A stretch of 64,000 nucleotides of DNA from Sclerotinia nivalis (lineage: Eukaryota > Ascomycota > Leotiomycetes > Helotiales > Sclerotiniaceae). The notes under the pieces were generated by a model. That model did not search any database. It saw only the letters and a list, made by a program, of their open reading frames with translations, and had not been told where the DNA came from. Location: NCBI GenBank assembly GCA_029531795.1, contig JAPEIS010000010.1, positions 620,001 to 684,000 on the forward strand. Reading direction: 5' to 3'. Shown here one piece after another: positions 21,401-32,536 of the stretch (its first letter is position 1; the number at the start of each line of letters is the position of its first letter). Made by a program: the position numbers and the translations under genes.

Positions 21401-24400
21401 GCTATAGTTGACAGTTGCCAAGCACATAGGCTAGGTCTACGATCTGGTGTCCAAAATCCAGACTTTTGACCTGGTGCATCATTATTTTCATGGCAGCACT
21501 TTCCAATGGGTAAAAAGAGACTTCTTCTGCCATAACCATTTTGCTGTGAAGAAATGCGCCCAAGGCCTTGGAATGGATGGGAAGAGAATGCAAGGTCATT
21601 CGGAATGATTTGTAGAGTTCAATTGAGACCAATAGCATTTCTATTCCAAGCTTTGGAATCCGTACCTGCAGATCCTATTGTCAACTACAACCAACCTGTT
21701 CACTGAGTGGTGTAAATAAGGTTTTCGGTTGACTGCCAAGGATGTACGACAATGGCAGAACCCTTTTGGGAAGCGGTGAACGTAACATCCGCGTCACTAC
21801 CAACACCAGGAGATCTTCATTCAGGCACCGAAGTAGAGTAAATTTGAAGAGTTGATGATATACAAAAAAGGCTATTTCCCATGCGTTACACAAATTAGTA
21901 TTGACTATGAATGCTGATCTACTCACCAAGTCTAGATATCCTGAAACACCTTCTCCCCATGATTACAAAACTGGACTACCACACCTGCGAAAACTATTCG
22001 AGGCCAATGAAATATGTTGGCAGATTGCACAGATGAAGGAGAGCAAAGAAAGGGTTAGTTGACATTCAAGGAGTACGATGACAGTGGGCGAACGCTACTG
22101 GTGCTCCGGAGAATCGCTCAATGATACCCGACGGCATTTTCAGACAGTACATGAGGCACAGGTCGCTAATATTTCGTTTCCAAAGCGTTGAAGTCACTGG
22201 AGATAGAATATACAAACGTCGAGTATTTGCTTTGATTTGTATTAAAGGGTGTATATACGACCATGCGCAGAAGCATAAATGCAGCAGCAACCCCAGGCGC
22301 AAGCCGATTTAGTAGGCGAGTGTCAACCAAAGAACCCCCGGCATTACATGAGCGCCCTTTTTCTTCGCCAACAAACTGAATCTTCTCAAATTCTAGCGCC
22401 AGAGAGGGGCTTGACTGCCAGTGGTAGACCACCGCATTCAGCCGAAACTTGCCCATCTTGTAGTGGTGGTGAAGAAGCAAGACTGGAACCTCCTTGAGAT
22501 GCTCGACCAGTCTTCAGACCACAAATGATTGCCCGGACTTTGTCTAATTAAGTCGATTCTTGAAATGAATAGATCTAGCCGTGCGTTGCTTGTGGAGTTT
22601 GCGCAGGTTCGCTTTTGGCGCCGTGATGCTCTTCTTCATATCCTTCGTCTCCTCTCGGAAAGAGCTAATCCTCCGCCGGAGCTTCTTTCGTCAATAATCG
22701 CACGTAGCTCATATTGCAGCGTTTGGACTTTCGATGGAGCGTGTTTCCGTTCTTGTCAAGCAGAATTGATGGTGACCCGCGCATGGGATACCTAGCTTCT
22801 TGCGGGCTCCTGTCTTCGGAAATCGCCCGTTTTGATTATCTTGATCTGACTATTCATATGATTGATTTCCGCTTCAACCATCCCATAAATGTGCTCCATC
22901 CAGATAAGAAAAGATGAAGTCTTTAGCCATAACCTTAATTTTACAATCACGTAAATGCACCAAGCCTTCAGAAAGTGCTTAGTAATAATCAAATGAAGCT
23001 GGATACGTTTGACGCCTACTAAGTATACTATTGATAATTCTCTAGGTATACAAGATTAAATTTATCTTAACAGCAACCGTAGTAAGATTTTACCTGATGA
23101 ATCTTTAAGGCCGGAGGAAATTTACCTGAGCGGCATATGGCTATGATAAACTTCGGCCTTTTATTCAATACATTGTTTTGTCATACCTTTGATCCATTTG
23201 CTGATGAATATGAGACAGTTATAGGCCATCAATCCAAAAACCAAGACAATTGAAGGGAATATCGAAATCGTGACGCGAAATCAATCCTTCCCAAACCGCC
23301 ATTTGAATTGAGGGCAATTCGCCGACTGCATTTCCGCAGTAACCAGAGAACAGCGGTCCCTCTACTACTTCAGAGATTATCGCAGTATATCGTGGTGAAT
23401 AACTAATACAACAAGGTGGCAGAGGTAAAGCTGCTACTCGTTACTCAGTGCTCTTCATACGTCTCGGAGATATGCTGGAGGATTTGTTGCAGGATTTTCT
23501 CAGGACGAGCAAAAGCGCCAATACAATATCCTCGATGAGGTCGCAATGGTGAGCAGCTTTCTCCTATTGAGGCTAAGCAAGCAAATGATTATTCAAATGA
23601 TATTCGCAGAACTCATTGGCTTGTGGCGGATCACATGCCCATATAGTTCTTGAAGTTATGGATGGCTTTCTTCCAGGAGTGTCAGCTGCAGTTTTAGATT
23701 CATTGAACAAAACCTTCCTGTTAAAAATCCAGACCACCGCCTCTACTCCGCAAATCTTGCATAAACTCAACACTCGACCAATTAAGCTCCTCCGTCGTGG
23801 GATCTTTCTGGCTCGCCAAAGTCATACATTAAGGGTTGCGACTCTTGGGTGTCTGTTTCGTGCAAATTTGAGGATGTTGTTAAAAAGGCTACTGCCGGCG
23901 AATACCTACCACAGAGCCACATAGGCAGAGACATAAGAGACCAGCTGAGGAATGTGGTCATGGTCTGATCTACAATATCCAGCGCCTCCAGAATGAAGGA
24001 GCCCATCGCAAACACTTTTGCTGATAGACTGAGAAAGGCGGAGAGGGTCTATCCGCTGAATAAGAGACATCAAGAGTCAGCAGCTAAATCATGGACGCTG
24101 GGGGTATTTGTCCAAACTGGCAAGCTTCTTGTGTCCCGTACCGAGGTCACTACGTTTCACATAAGAACTAATCAGGGTAGATTTCACGGCCATTCAGTAC
24201 GATACCATTATCCCTTAGAGTGCAACAGTTTTATACGTGCTATAAGGAAGGTTTCTGTCGCGGCGCAACGGCAGCCCTCGACTCTCATATGGATGCTGTC
24301 AAGCACTACGAGCGACAAAAATTTGAGATGTGGAAGGTTGGGGGAGAGAAGTCGGAAGATACGCAAGTTAAGAAGATACTGAATAAAGTGGTGCAATCCA

Positions 24401-24640
24401 GTTGTTCTGGGACTCGGCACGCTGGTGGGAAGGGATAATGGGAGAAGGGAATTACAGCCATCTAATCACTTTAACTTAACAATTAGCAATACTAGCTTAG
24501 ATGGTGATGGTATTCCTTTAGCTAAGAAGAAGAGAAGAGAACTCGGGGGAGAGGAGTTGGAAGATATACAAATTAAGAAGGTTGCTGCCAAGGGGGTGGT
24601 TTGGTTGGAGTTGGAGATACTTTAGGGCTTGACGCGATGG
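21401..24640. other. probable decayed coding DNA, no intact gene
   Basis: Composition is less AT-rich than true intergenic DNA here. Both strands carry many medium-short frames (for example 22166-22480 minus, 23782-24015 minus, 23993-24382 plus), none joining into a gene. Near 24290-24380 and 24510-24590 two plus-strand segments encode related peptides (VGGEKSEDTQVKK and LGGEELEDIQIKK), so a diverged repeat exists. I could not assign a family. Confidence 0.35.
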
Positions 24641-24682
24641 GGTGAAGGAATAAAAGGAAAGGATTTGATCATTTTTAAGGGG

Positions 24683-25177
24683 GTATCAATAGTAGCTACT
24701 ATTTTTGATGGAGTAGTATCAATATTGACTATTTATTCCGGAAAGGTGATATCTATACCGGTTATTTCTTTCGGAAGGGCAGTATCTATACTAGTTATTT
24801 TTTCCGATGGGATGGTATCGATATCAGCTATTTCTTGTAATGGGATGGTGTCGAAACTGGCTATTTCTTCTGGAAGAGCAGTATCTATACTAGCTATTTC
24901 GTTTGGAGGAGCGGTATCTATACTAATTATTTCTTTTGAGGGGGTAGTATCGAAACTGACTATTTCTTTTAATCTTCTGATATTGAAACTGGTTATTTCT
25001 ATTAATCTTCTGATACTGAAACTACTTATTTTCATTGATTTGCCAGTATCAAAACTACCTATTTCTATTAATCTCTTAGTATCAAAACTAGCTATTCCTA
25101 CTGGTTTCCCAATATCGATACTACCTCTTTCTATTAATCTTCTGGTATCAAAACTACCTCTTCCTATTCCCATTGAT
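24683..25177. repeat. fifteen-copy 33-bp minisatellite encoding an 11-aa repeat
   Basis: Fifteen in-register 33-bp units, typically GTATCAAAACTACCTATTTC plus 13 variable bases. Both strands stay open because 33 is a multiple of three. The minus strand reads SFDTxxPxEIA / SIDTALPEEIA, a plausible acidic repeat protein. The plus strand gives only a hydrophobic Ile/Ser repeat with no sensible start. The minus-strand frame is open 25260-24733. No exon structure could be proven. Confidence 0.8.
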
Positions 25178-25663
25178 TGCCCAGTACCGCAACCAGTGGG
25201 CCTTTTATAGACAAGTATATCGTGAAAGGAAAAAAAGTATATATGGAAAGGAATTTTCATTAAAGTTCTAAGTTACCCAATCCATGATTTATACTAAAAT
25301 CCTCACTGGTAGCCGCCGCATCTTGGCCAACCCATCTCCACTGGTAACTGGAGTTTGCCAATTTCCCTATTCGTCACTCCACCACGATGATTCAAGACCA
25401 TTTGCCAACTCTTCGTAAATCTAGCTGGAGCTCCACTATTATGATCTAAGGCCCATTCAATGTGGCTGGAGCTCAAGACGATTCACTGATGTAGTAGTCA
25501 TCTACTGAAGCTCCACCACCACGATGATCCAAGATCATTTACTAGCTGATGATCAATCTGGTTTCAACTCCACCATGATGATCCAAGACCATTTACTGAT
25601 TCGTAAAGAGACAAAAAGACTTTTTCTTGAACCACAAATTGGAAGTATTACTAGGATTTGGAA

Positions 25664-25835
25664 GACCACTTCCTTGCTAGGGTATTCGATATCATAACCT
25701 GGTATAGGGAGGAAACGCTGAACCATTCCCTTGCTAGGATATTCGATCTCATAACCTGATGGCAATGGAAGGGCAATGATGAAAGAGACCACTTCCCTGC
25801 TAGGGTGTTCGATGTTATGGCCTAGGACAGAAGCT
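25664..25835 (-). repeat. three diverged copies of a 57-66 bp repeat (GYEIEYPSKE)
   Basis: Copies start near 25664, 25721 and 25788 with CCACTTCCTTGCTAGGGTAT. On the minus strand the two left copies read PGYDIEYPSKEVV and SGYEIEYPSKGMV, and the third GHNIEHPSREVV. Confidence 0.7.
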
Positions 25836-26079
25836 TGAAAGGTATTTTAGTATGCGCGAGCAAGATTCTGCGTTACTTGTTGACCAATAACCATCACATT
25901 TTCAACTTGAAGAAGAGAGTCAATGGCCTCGGGAATCAATAGGCTCGGTGAATCGATACCCAGTGAATCAATAAACTCTCACTCCATCAAACTTGATGCG
26001 ACAATGATGGGCGCAGCGCAATACCACTGTAGGTTCCGAGGCGCAGGGTGGCGAGGAGAGAAGTTTCATAACAGGTGTT

Positions 26080-26380
26080 GAATCCGTCTTTTGTTCTTCG
26101 AAACAATCTTCCTCGTTTGGTTTTATATAAAATGATTCGACAAAGCAAAACAAAGCATTGAATCCATCTCTTGTTCTTCGAAACAATCTTCCTCGCTTGG
26201 ATTTGTATCAAGTGATTCGATAAGATATTGAACCCGTCTCTTGTTCTTCGTCGCTTGGTTTTGTGGAAGTTTCATAACAGATGTTGAACCCGCCTCTTGT
26301 GAAAGTTTTATAACAAGTCTTGAACCCATGTCTTGTTCTTCGAAACAATCTTCGTCGCTTGGTTTTGTGTCAATTGATCT
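26080..26380 (-). repeat. four to five copies of a 70-80 bp repeat (EEDCFEEQ)
   Basis: Units share TCTTGTTCTTCGAAACAATC on the plus strand (about 26090, 26165, 26325, with a shortened copy near 26235). On the minus strand they encode SIDTKPSDEDCFEEQDMGS, SLDTNPSEEDCFEEQEMDS and SFYIKPNEEDCFEEQKTDS. Frameshifts separate them, so the array no longer forms a single frame. Confidence 0.8.
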
Positions 26381-27564
26381 GCCAAGTCTATTAGTACCAG
26401 CAAGTTTAAATTGGCCGAGATAAATACCTTCTAACACCACTGTAGTGAGGGTGGAGGCGCGAGATGGTTGGAGGCCCGAGGTGGAGAGGCATGTAGTGGA
26501 GAGGTGAAAAACCAGACCGAAGGCTTCGACCTTCGCCCGCACAGAAGTAAATTGTTTATATTGTTGATTTGATATTCGATCTAAGACTAAGAGTCAAAAG
26601 GTTCTCAATTTCCACGTATCTTTATAGATACGGGTGAGATCTCTCGTACCTGAAATTGATTAGAAGATCAAATTGTATAGATTGACTTTCGTTGTTTTTG
26701 TTGGATGATTTTGGTTGCGATTTTGAGGAACAAAACAAAAGATTGGCCATCTTGAAGATAATCTTTTGAAAGGTGGAAAATTAAAGAGGTTGATGGAAAT
26801 TGAAGAGGTTGATGGAGATTGAAGAGGTTGCCTTGTTAGATCAGCAACCAAAGACTGAGTTGAGTAGGTACCGTCAAGCTTCACTATATTTTGCCATCAG
26901 CTGTGGAACTCGAATAAATCACTTTGATCTTGTCGAGAAGTACCCGATAATGTTTTCATAATACAGCTTCTAAGCCAAAACCTACCTTTGCGTATGGCAG
27001 GCATCTCTTTCTTCTTCTCAAACTATTCACGTTTACTTGTAAGATTACTTTTGATCCAAATTTGAATCCTCATGGCACCTCCATATTTGCATGACGACTA
27101 TGTGAACCAACCACTTCACCACATTGGTTGTCTGCGATTTATCCGAATCAATCCAGGTATCGAAATTGCCCAGAAAAATGAGATTGACGGGCTGGTTACG
27201 ACTTCAGTACTTAGTTTCCTTGGGGTCGACACTCTCCTCACTCTACTTTGACGTTTAATAAGCCTAGGTTACGGCATTGAGAGCAATTTAGGTAATCTGC
27301 CGTATGAATATAAAGTCTTGTGACAAGTTTGCCTTTGATAGCGTGAAAGACTATCATCCAGTTTATATCTTTCCATATGAATAAAGGTGATTTCAGTATG
27401 CATGCTGTATATCAGAACATCTACGGTTTTGAAAATTCTTAGCGTTTTTACAACAAACGCTATTAATTATAAGTTTTCTTCCGGAAGAAAACATCCTTCA
27501 ACTTAAATCTTATCTACCAGCTTATAATGAGCAATCATATCCCAGCATCAATCAAATTAAAACC

Positions 27565-29364
27565 ATGACACAACCGATCGAACTTCGAAAGGACATTTAT
27601 GAAAGAAGATATGAGAATGGCACGTGGATTTATAGCCTCATTGATTATGGAAAGAAGCTTACTACCGCTGAGTGCTTGAGAATTACACATACAGCTCCCG
27701 CAATTCTTTCGGAATCTCGATATCATACGAAAGAAGAGCTAGACAAAGCTGGATATCACTTCATGGAGGGTGGTGAGAAGCATCAATTTGAAGCTTATCA
27801 CCCGGATAGGCCTCCTAGTCGATTTACAACCCATTTAAGACTAAGTGAAAGAGAATTACATCAATGTGGTCTTCTGGAGGGACTAGGCGAGCTACGCCAA
27901 ATGGCTCTTAATCCAGAGTTTCAAACAGGCTTAGCAGCAACTATGAAGCGCAGATCCGCCAACTACCCGGCCAGGAAAGGCATGAAATATGACATAGGGG
28001 TGACAAGGAAGCCAGGGCACGGAGCCAAGAAACTACAGATGGCAGAAATCCTGCGTCGTGACGAAGACGGTTCGAGAAAGGAGTTCTTTCATAGAGCTCG
28101 CATTCTAGGCCAGAAATTGCTCGATATTTGGATCCCCGAGTACAAGGATACTCACTCTTTCCAGGACGTTGAATGGCATCGAAATGCTGCGATGACCTTT
28201 GGCGAGGAAACGAATACGACGCTGAACTCTATGCAGCTCAACTATACTAAGCAAGGTACCGCCGTTGCAGATTCCCTCAAAGAAAAGGCTCATTTACGTT
28301 GCGACAAAGACGACCAGCCTACCTCCTATTCCATCGTCTTTTTCATGTCAAACTTCGACGATGGGTATTGTCCGGGCCACTTTATCAACAACACGTGGCG
28401 AACTATATTCCCTGCATCTCCTTTCCAAGTGTATATCTTCTCTGGGAGAACATGGTATTATAGTGCAGGAGCAGGTGCCTATCCAGAGTGGGTAGGGCCA
28501 GGTCATCCGCTTCGATTACCAGCTCCATCGGTCCAGCTTCCAACTTTAGACCCACTTGCTGCGAGCAACAAGATGGGATGTAACATGGTAGTATATCCGA
28601 CTCGTCGACTCCTGAATCCTATGTTCAAGGAGTTTAACATTGAAATTTGGCAACCCCAGGGTCGCCACGTCTTCACCAATATACAAACGCAACAGGAGTG
28701 GAAGTTAAGAATATTTATCAAGCAAGAGGTAATGTTTAAGATTGTTGCAGCCCTTCGAACTGATGAGCTTCTACAAAAGCATTTTCCTCAATGGATTCGC
28801 AATTGGTGGTGGATGATAACCTTTGCGCCAGATATGTTCTGGCATGGTGCCGGGGACCTTTTAGGAGATGCAGAGAAGAGTTCTTCAGCATATTTCAACG
28901 GATTAGAGGAAAAGCTCGCGCTGGATAGTACCAGAGATGAGAACAACGAACAAAATACCAATGCAACTCTTCAATCAAATGGCCGAAAGAAGAGGGCCGG
29001 GCCCTCCAAAGAAGACCAGGCTATTACGAGAGAGTTTTCCGCTTATTATGAAAGTCTTTCAAAGGAGTGGGAATGCTTGAGAACTACAGATCCAGACTGG
29101 TTCGTTAAGAGATTCTGGTGGATCGATCCTACTACCGGAGCCAAGACCTATCCTTCTCGTGACATGGCAGTCAAAACCATCGCTCTGATATCTGCAGGAC
29201 CTAGCAAGCAGTTGGTCGATCTGGAGGATGATGTAGCGCAGGCATACGATGGATTCCATGGCTATAAGGGCGAGACAATCTTCACTGAACCAGAATCCCG
29301 CGCATTTGATCCAGCTATAGATACTGTTCCTGTAAATCCTGGCTGGGTACCAATTTCTTGTTGA
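27565..29364 (+). CDS. intronless 599-aa hypothetical protein, possible degenerate dioxygenase fold
   Basis: A single exon of 600 codons with good ATG context (AAACCATGAC). The N-terminal 100 residues are charged, then a basic stretch (KRRSANYPARKGMK). Around residues 205-330 the order of elements (WHRNAAMTFGEETNTTLNSMQLNY; RCDKDDQPTSYSIVFFMSNFDDG; FQVYIFSGRTWYYSAGAG) resembles the double-stranded beta-helix core of fungal TET/JBP-like 2OG oxygenases. By that alignment the usual H-x-D reads R-C-D and the distal His reads Tyr, which would make an inactive fold. The C-terminal third is Trp- and acid-rich with a short Lys-Arg block near residue 480. No signal peptide or membrane segment. The dioxygenase relation is inference; otherwise this is an unrecognised fungal family. 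Confidence 0.8.
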   Translation: MTQPIELRKDIYERRYENGTWIYSLIDYGKKLTTAECLRITHTAPAILSESRYHTKEELDKAGYHFMEGGEKHQFEAYHPDRPPSRFTTHLRLSERELHQCGLLEGLGELRQMALNPEFQTGLAATMKRRSANYPARKGMKYDIGVTRKPGHGAKKLQMAEILRRDEDGSRKEFFHRARILGQKLLDIWIPEYKDTHSFQDVEWHRNAAMTFGEETNTTLNSMQLNYTKQGTAVADSLKEKAHLRCDKDDQPTSYSIVFFMSNFDDGYCPGHFINNTWRTIFPASPFQVYIFSGRTWYYSAGAGAYPEWVGPGHPLRLPAPSVQLPTLDPLAASNKMGCNMVVYPTRRLLNPMFKEFNIEIWQPQGRHVFTNIQTQQEWKLRIFIKQEVMFKIVAALRTDELLQKHFPQWIRNWWWMITFAPDMFWHGAGDLLGDAEKSSSAYFNGLEEKLALDSTRDENNEQNTNATLQSNGRKKRAGPSKEDQAITREFSAYYESLSKEWECLRTTDPDWFVKRFWWIDPTTGAKTYPSRDMAVKTIALISAGPSKQLVDLEDDVAQAYDGFHGYKGETIFTEPESRAFDPAIDTVPVNPGWVPISC

Positions 29365-29676
29365 GAATCTGCTAATAATGAAGAGAGGACTGGGGAATAG
29401 GGTTTTGAAGACTAGTTGGACAGAGTAATGATGAAGAGATATCCACAGGTAAAATGTGTACTATGATCTGGGATACGGTTTCTATGAGCTATTATAATTT
29501 TACTTAAAATATTGCATAGAAATAGTTTTGACAGAAAACCAGTCAACATAAAACCATTCAAGCTGTTGGGCCCTAGGATAGAAAAGGAGAAAAGTGAAGC
29601 CCGCAAGTCTTACACCAATTAATTTTCAATAAAACACTTGCTGACTGTTGCCTCCTGCATAAATGCAATCAACTAA
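29365..29676. other. convergent 3' flanks
   Basis: Short space between the ends of two convergent genes; nothing else seen. Confidence 0.6.
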
Positions 29677-30224
29677 CTATTCCTCAACGAAAGCACTCAA
29701 CTTCTTCTCATCATAGCAATCTTCCTCAATCAATTTTTCCCATTTCTGCAGCATATAAGCTAATGAACGCAATAATATGAAGACTAAAAGCGACTCACCT
29801 CCCCAGTAATTTTCACCACAGTTGGCAATCTATCAATACCCCAAGGTTCCTCCCTCCAAGGACTTTTCTTTCCCGGCGACAAATCTCTCCATCTAAGAAA
29901 ATCGATTTCATCAGCCTTCATCCTCACCATAATATAAAAACCACGGTTTCTCAGCCTGAAGGCGTGCCAAGCTTCCAGGTAATCATAAATAACATACTCA
30001 GCCTGCAACCCTCCATAAACAAGCTTAACCCTCTCTTCCTTCGCAGCCTTATCAAGCTTCTGACTCAAAGGTCCTTCAGCACGTCGACAATCTCCGCACC
30101 AAGATTCATTTGTCTCAGGCTTGAGTGAGGCGAAAAAGATCACGTATTGTGGTTTGGTGGCTTCTTCAAGACTCCTTTGGAGGACTTCCGGCGAGTCGGT
30201 GAAGATGGGGAATGAAAGTGGCAT
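29677..30224 (-). CDS. TXNDC17/Clot-like thioredoxin-fold protein (DUF953)
   Basis: Two exons (29799-30224 and 29677-29745; donor GTGAGT, acceptor CTGCAG) encode 164 aa. The protein has the DUF953 layout: a short N-terminus, a beta strand (YVIFFASL), then SWCGDCRRAEG with the redox pair Cys43 and Cys46, followed by a longer C-terminal half containing DRLPTVVKITGE, where the conserved cis-Pro is P of LPT. Family members are small cytosolic disulfide reductases. The WCGDC motif (Asp between Gly and Cys) is characteristic of TXNDC17 rather than classical thioredoxin (WCGPC). The insert with DLSPGKKSPWREEPWGI is longer than in the human protein. The last 22 residues come from the second exon and form an acidic helix. 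Confidence 0.85.
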
Positions 30225-30828
30225 CTTGAAAAAGATAAATGTATGTCTTTTTTTAAGGCGTGGATGATGTTATTGCAGAGGTAGAAGTGAAGATGGAAGA
30301 GGAGAAAGAAAAAATGGCTTGTGGTATTATCCTAATTTGGAAGGTGGGGTAATGAGCCGGGGTAAACCCGATATTTGACAGGATGGACAATCTATCACAC
30401 GCAAATGAAGCTATTCACAAAAAACAAAACTCATCAGAAATGATAGTATTTCAATTCAGATATACTTAATTCATAAATTTTCTATTTTCTAAACAATTCC
30501 CATGAACTTAAAGCACAAATAACCCCCTTGTACAGCCCTCTACCATGTCCATATTTCTCGTCTCCCTTACTCAGCCCAGGCTTTCCCTTCGACTAGATGA
30601 TTACGTTCTTACCTTCACCATATTTTCTTCCCCGTATCAAGATATCTCAAATTAAACTATCATTCTATGGAAGTCATCAAGTAGGTGAGGTTCGATCGCT
30701 TTGTTGATGATGGAGAACGTGTCACAGAGGATAAGCTGCGAACGAGGAAGAGCGAGTGCTGAATTAAATAAAATATGAGGTATATTAAATTGAGTCGCGT
30801 GCTGATTGGATCAAAAGATAATTGATGT
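30225..30828. other. intergenic, no gene seen
   Basis: Upstream region of the thioredoxin-like gene and 3' flank of the NLR remnant; no supported frame. Confidence 0.5.
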
Positions 30829-32125
30829 CTATAATTGAACCAAGTCGCTATGATCATGAAATGAACATGCCCCCTTGTAATACTTTAGAAATATCTTATC
30901 AGCTTCTCCTATATATCCATGTTCTGAAAGCATATGGTAGAGGTCGATAGCAAGGGCATGAGTTACCCAACTCCAATTCCCCCATTCCTCCTCAAACTTG
31001 CGGAAGACCTTTTGTTGTAATTTCAAAGCCTCTCCAATGTGTCCCCGAAGCTCCAAAAATTCCGCCAAGTGCGCCTGTGCTATTAGGGCATAGAAATTCG
31101 TATCACCAGATTCCATCAAGCCATTTCTGTAAATTTCTTTCTCCATAGCCTCGAAAGCATCATAGTGCCCTAGTTCCCGAAGCACTCTCGCCGACCTGAG
31201 TTTTTCCGATTTTGCCTTGTGATCTTTTAAGGTGCTTAAACGGCGTGGTTTGTGCTTCTATTAATTCATCTTTGGCTATGTTTTGCCGGTTAAAAGGAAT
31301 CCTCTCACTCACTCACGCTAGAGATATTAGAGCATTCAGGTAATTATCAGAAATGCCTTTCCCATATATTTTTTTAGCTGCATCCCAATTTCCGATGCTC
31401 TTATCAGTAGGTCTTTACCTTCAGAAATACTGCGTTTTTCATGTGGCGTGTTTCTGCCCATTTTGACATAGGTGTATGCAAGTTCTTTTAGGAGCTGGAT
31501 TTCATACTCAGTTCCGACCAAATCTTCCGTGAGAGATTTCAAAAGCCTGTCTTGAATTCTTTCGGCTTTTTCAAATTTATGCAGTCTCACTGACGTAAGT
31601 GCTCGATGACGAAGGCTTAAGTGGTAGAGATTTGGATCATGTTTCTTGGAATAAGATATAACTTTTCGGCGTAGCTTCTTCACCACACAGTATTTTCCAC
31701 CCGCTTCAAAAAATAAAGACATAAATAAAGTGAAACCGGGGATTCCAACGATGCGCGAAAGGGGCTGACTTCCAAACCTTACCCAGTTGAGGAAGCAAGC
31801 TTCTATGTCTTCCTCAATGCCATAATTAGAACTGCGTATGGAAATGCCCTTAAAAACCATCAACGACTATCTAAGAATGGACAAAGCTTCTAATACAAGA
31901 TCCTCTCTTGTACGCGAATCTTGTCGATAGAGCGCCCATTCTCGGATCATGGGATGGAAAGAGTAGAGGCACTCGCCGTGTTTGGTCTTTTTTTATAATT
32001 TGGCACAAACTGAGACGGCTGAGCTCTTCCAAAACATCTTCAAATATGCACTTGCACAACAAAGCAGGAAATCCACTCCAAGAACTGATATTGATGCATG
32101 TGCAGCAACTGCGTGAAGCAGTCAC
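30829..32125 (-). pseudogene. NLR-like (STAND/TPR) remnant
   Basis: On the minus strand the order is: IFEDVLEELSRLSLC (about 32040), then after a frame change YSFHPMIREWALYRQD (about 31950), the junction typical of the end of the NB-ARC/winged-helix part of fungal NLR-like proteins. A stop at about 31873 is followed by a 31863-31336 frame with helical repeats (LRHRALTSVRLHKFEKAERI, then ELAYTYVKMGR). A last frame, 31185-30829, has further TPR-like helices (ALIAQAHLAEFLELRGHIGEA and a matching second helix pair). The nucleotide-binding domain (P-loop, Walker B) is not present, and frames change at least twice. It is therefore a 5'-truncated, decayed member of a family linked to fungal self/non-self recognition. 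The family assignment is from motif order only. Confidence 0.65.
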
Positions 32126-32536
32126 TACCTACAGTCAATTGGATAGAACAATAATTACAACAGAGAGTGTTGAGGACTGCGCGAAGCCTCAAGATAATTG
32201 GGATTGGTGTGCTTGGTAGCTTGAGGGAAGAGATCCATTATGGAATGCATGCATGCGCAAATAAGCGAAGGAGAATTGAATAAGCATCACATGAAGAAAA
32301 ACTGAAAGAGCTTTCAGACAGGTAGAGAAAAACGAGACGAAAACGAAGAACTTCCTAGAACAGATAATAACAAATCAACCTAAATAAGTAGCAATCCTCA
32401 AATATGCCTTAAAGATGAATACCCATCCACCAAATACGCCAGTATGCTTCCTAATATTCTCATATATCAAAGTAGCTCAATTATACCTTAACCCAGTACT
32501 CTCTAATCCCCGCTCCCAATCCTTCACATCCACAGA
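32126..32536. other. intergenic, no gene seen
   Basis: 3' flank of the GGPP synthase gene and the broken upstream edge of the NLR remnant; nothing recognised. Confidence 0.5.

Larger units (their letters stand above)
25178..27564. other. repeat-rich region without a proven gene
   Basis: Between the 33-bp array and the 599-aa gene lie two more peptide-periodic repeat groups on the minus strand and a short minus frame at 26884 starting MKLDGTYSTQSLV. Together they may be the ruins of one repeat-protein gene. From about 26900 to 27564 nothing but the upstream region of the next gene is seen. Confidence 0.4.

Noticed and set aside
24629..25210. 193-codon plus-strand frame over the 33-bp array
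   Set aside because: Open only because the repeat unit is a multiple of three; the product would be a monotonous Ile/Ser/Leu repeat. The minus strand gives a more protein-like repeat.
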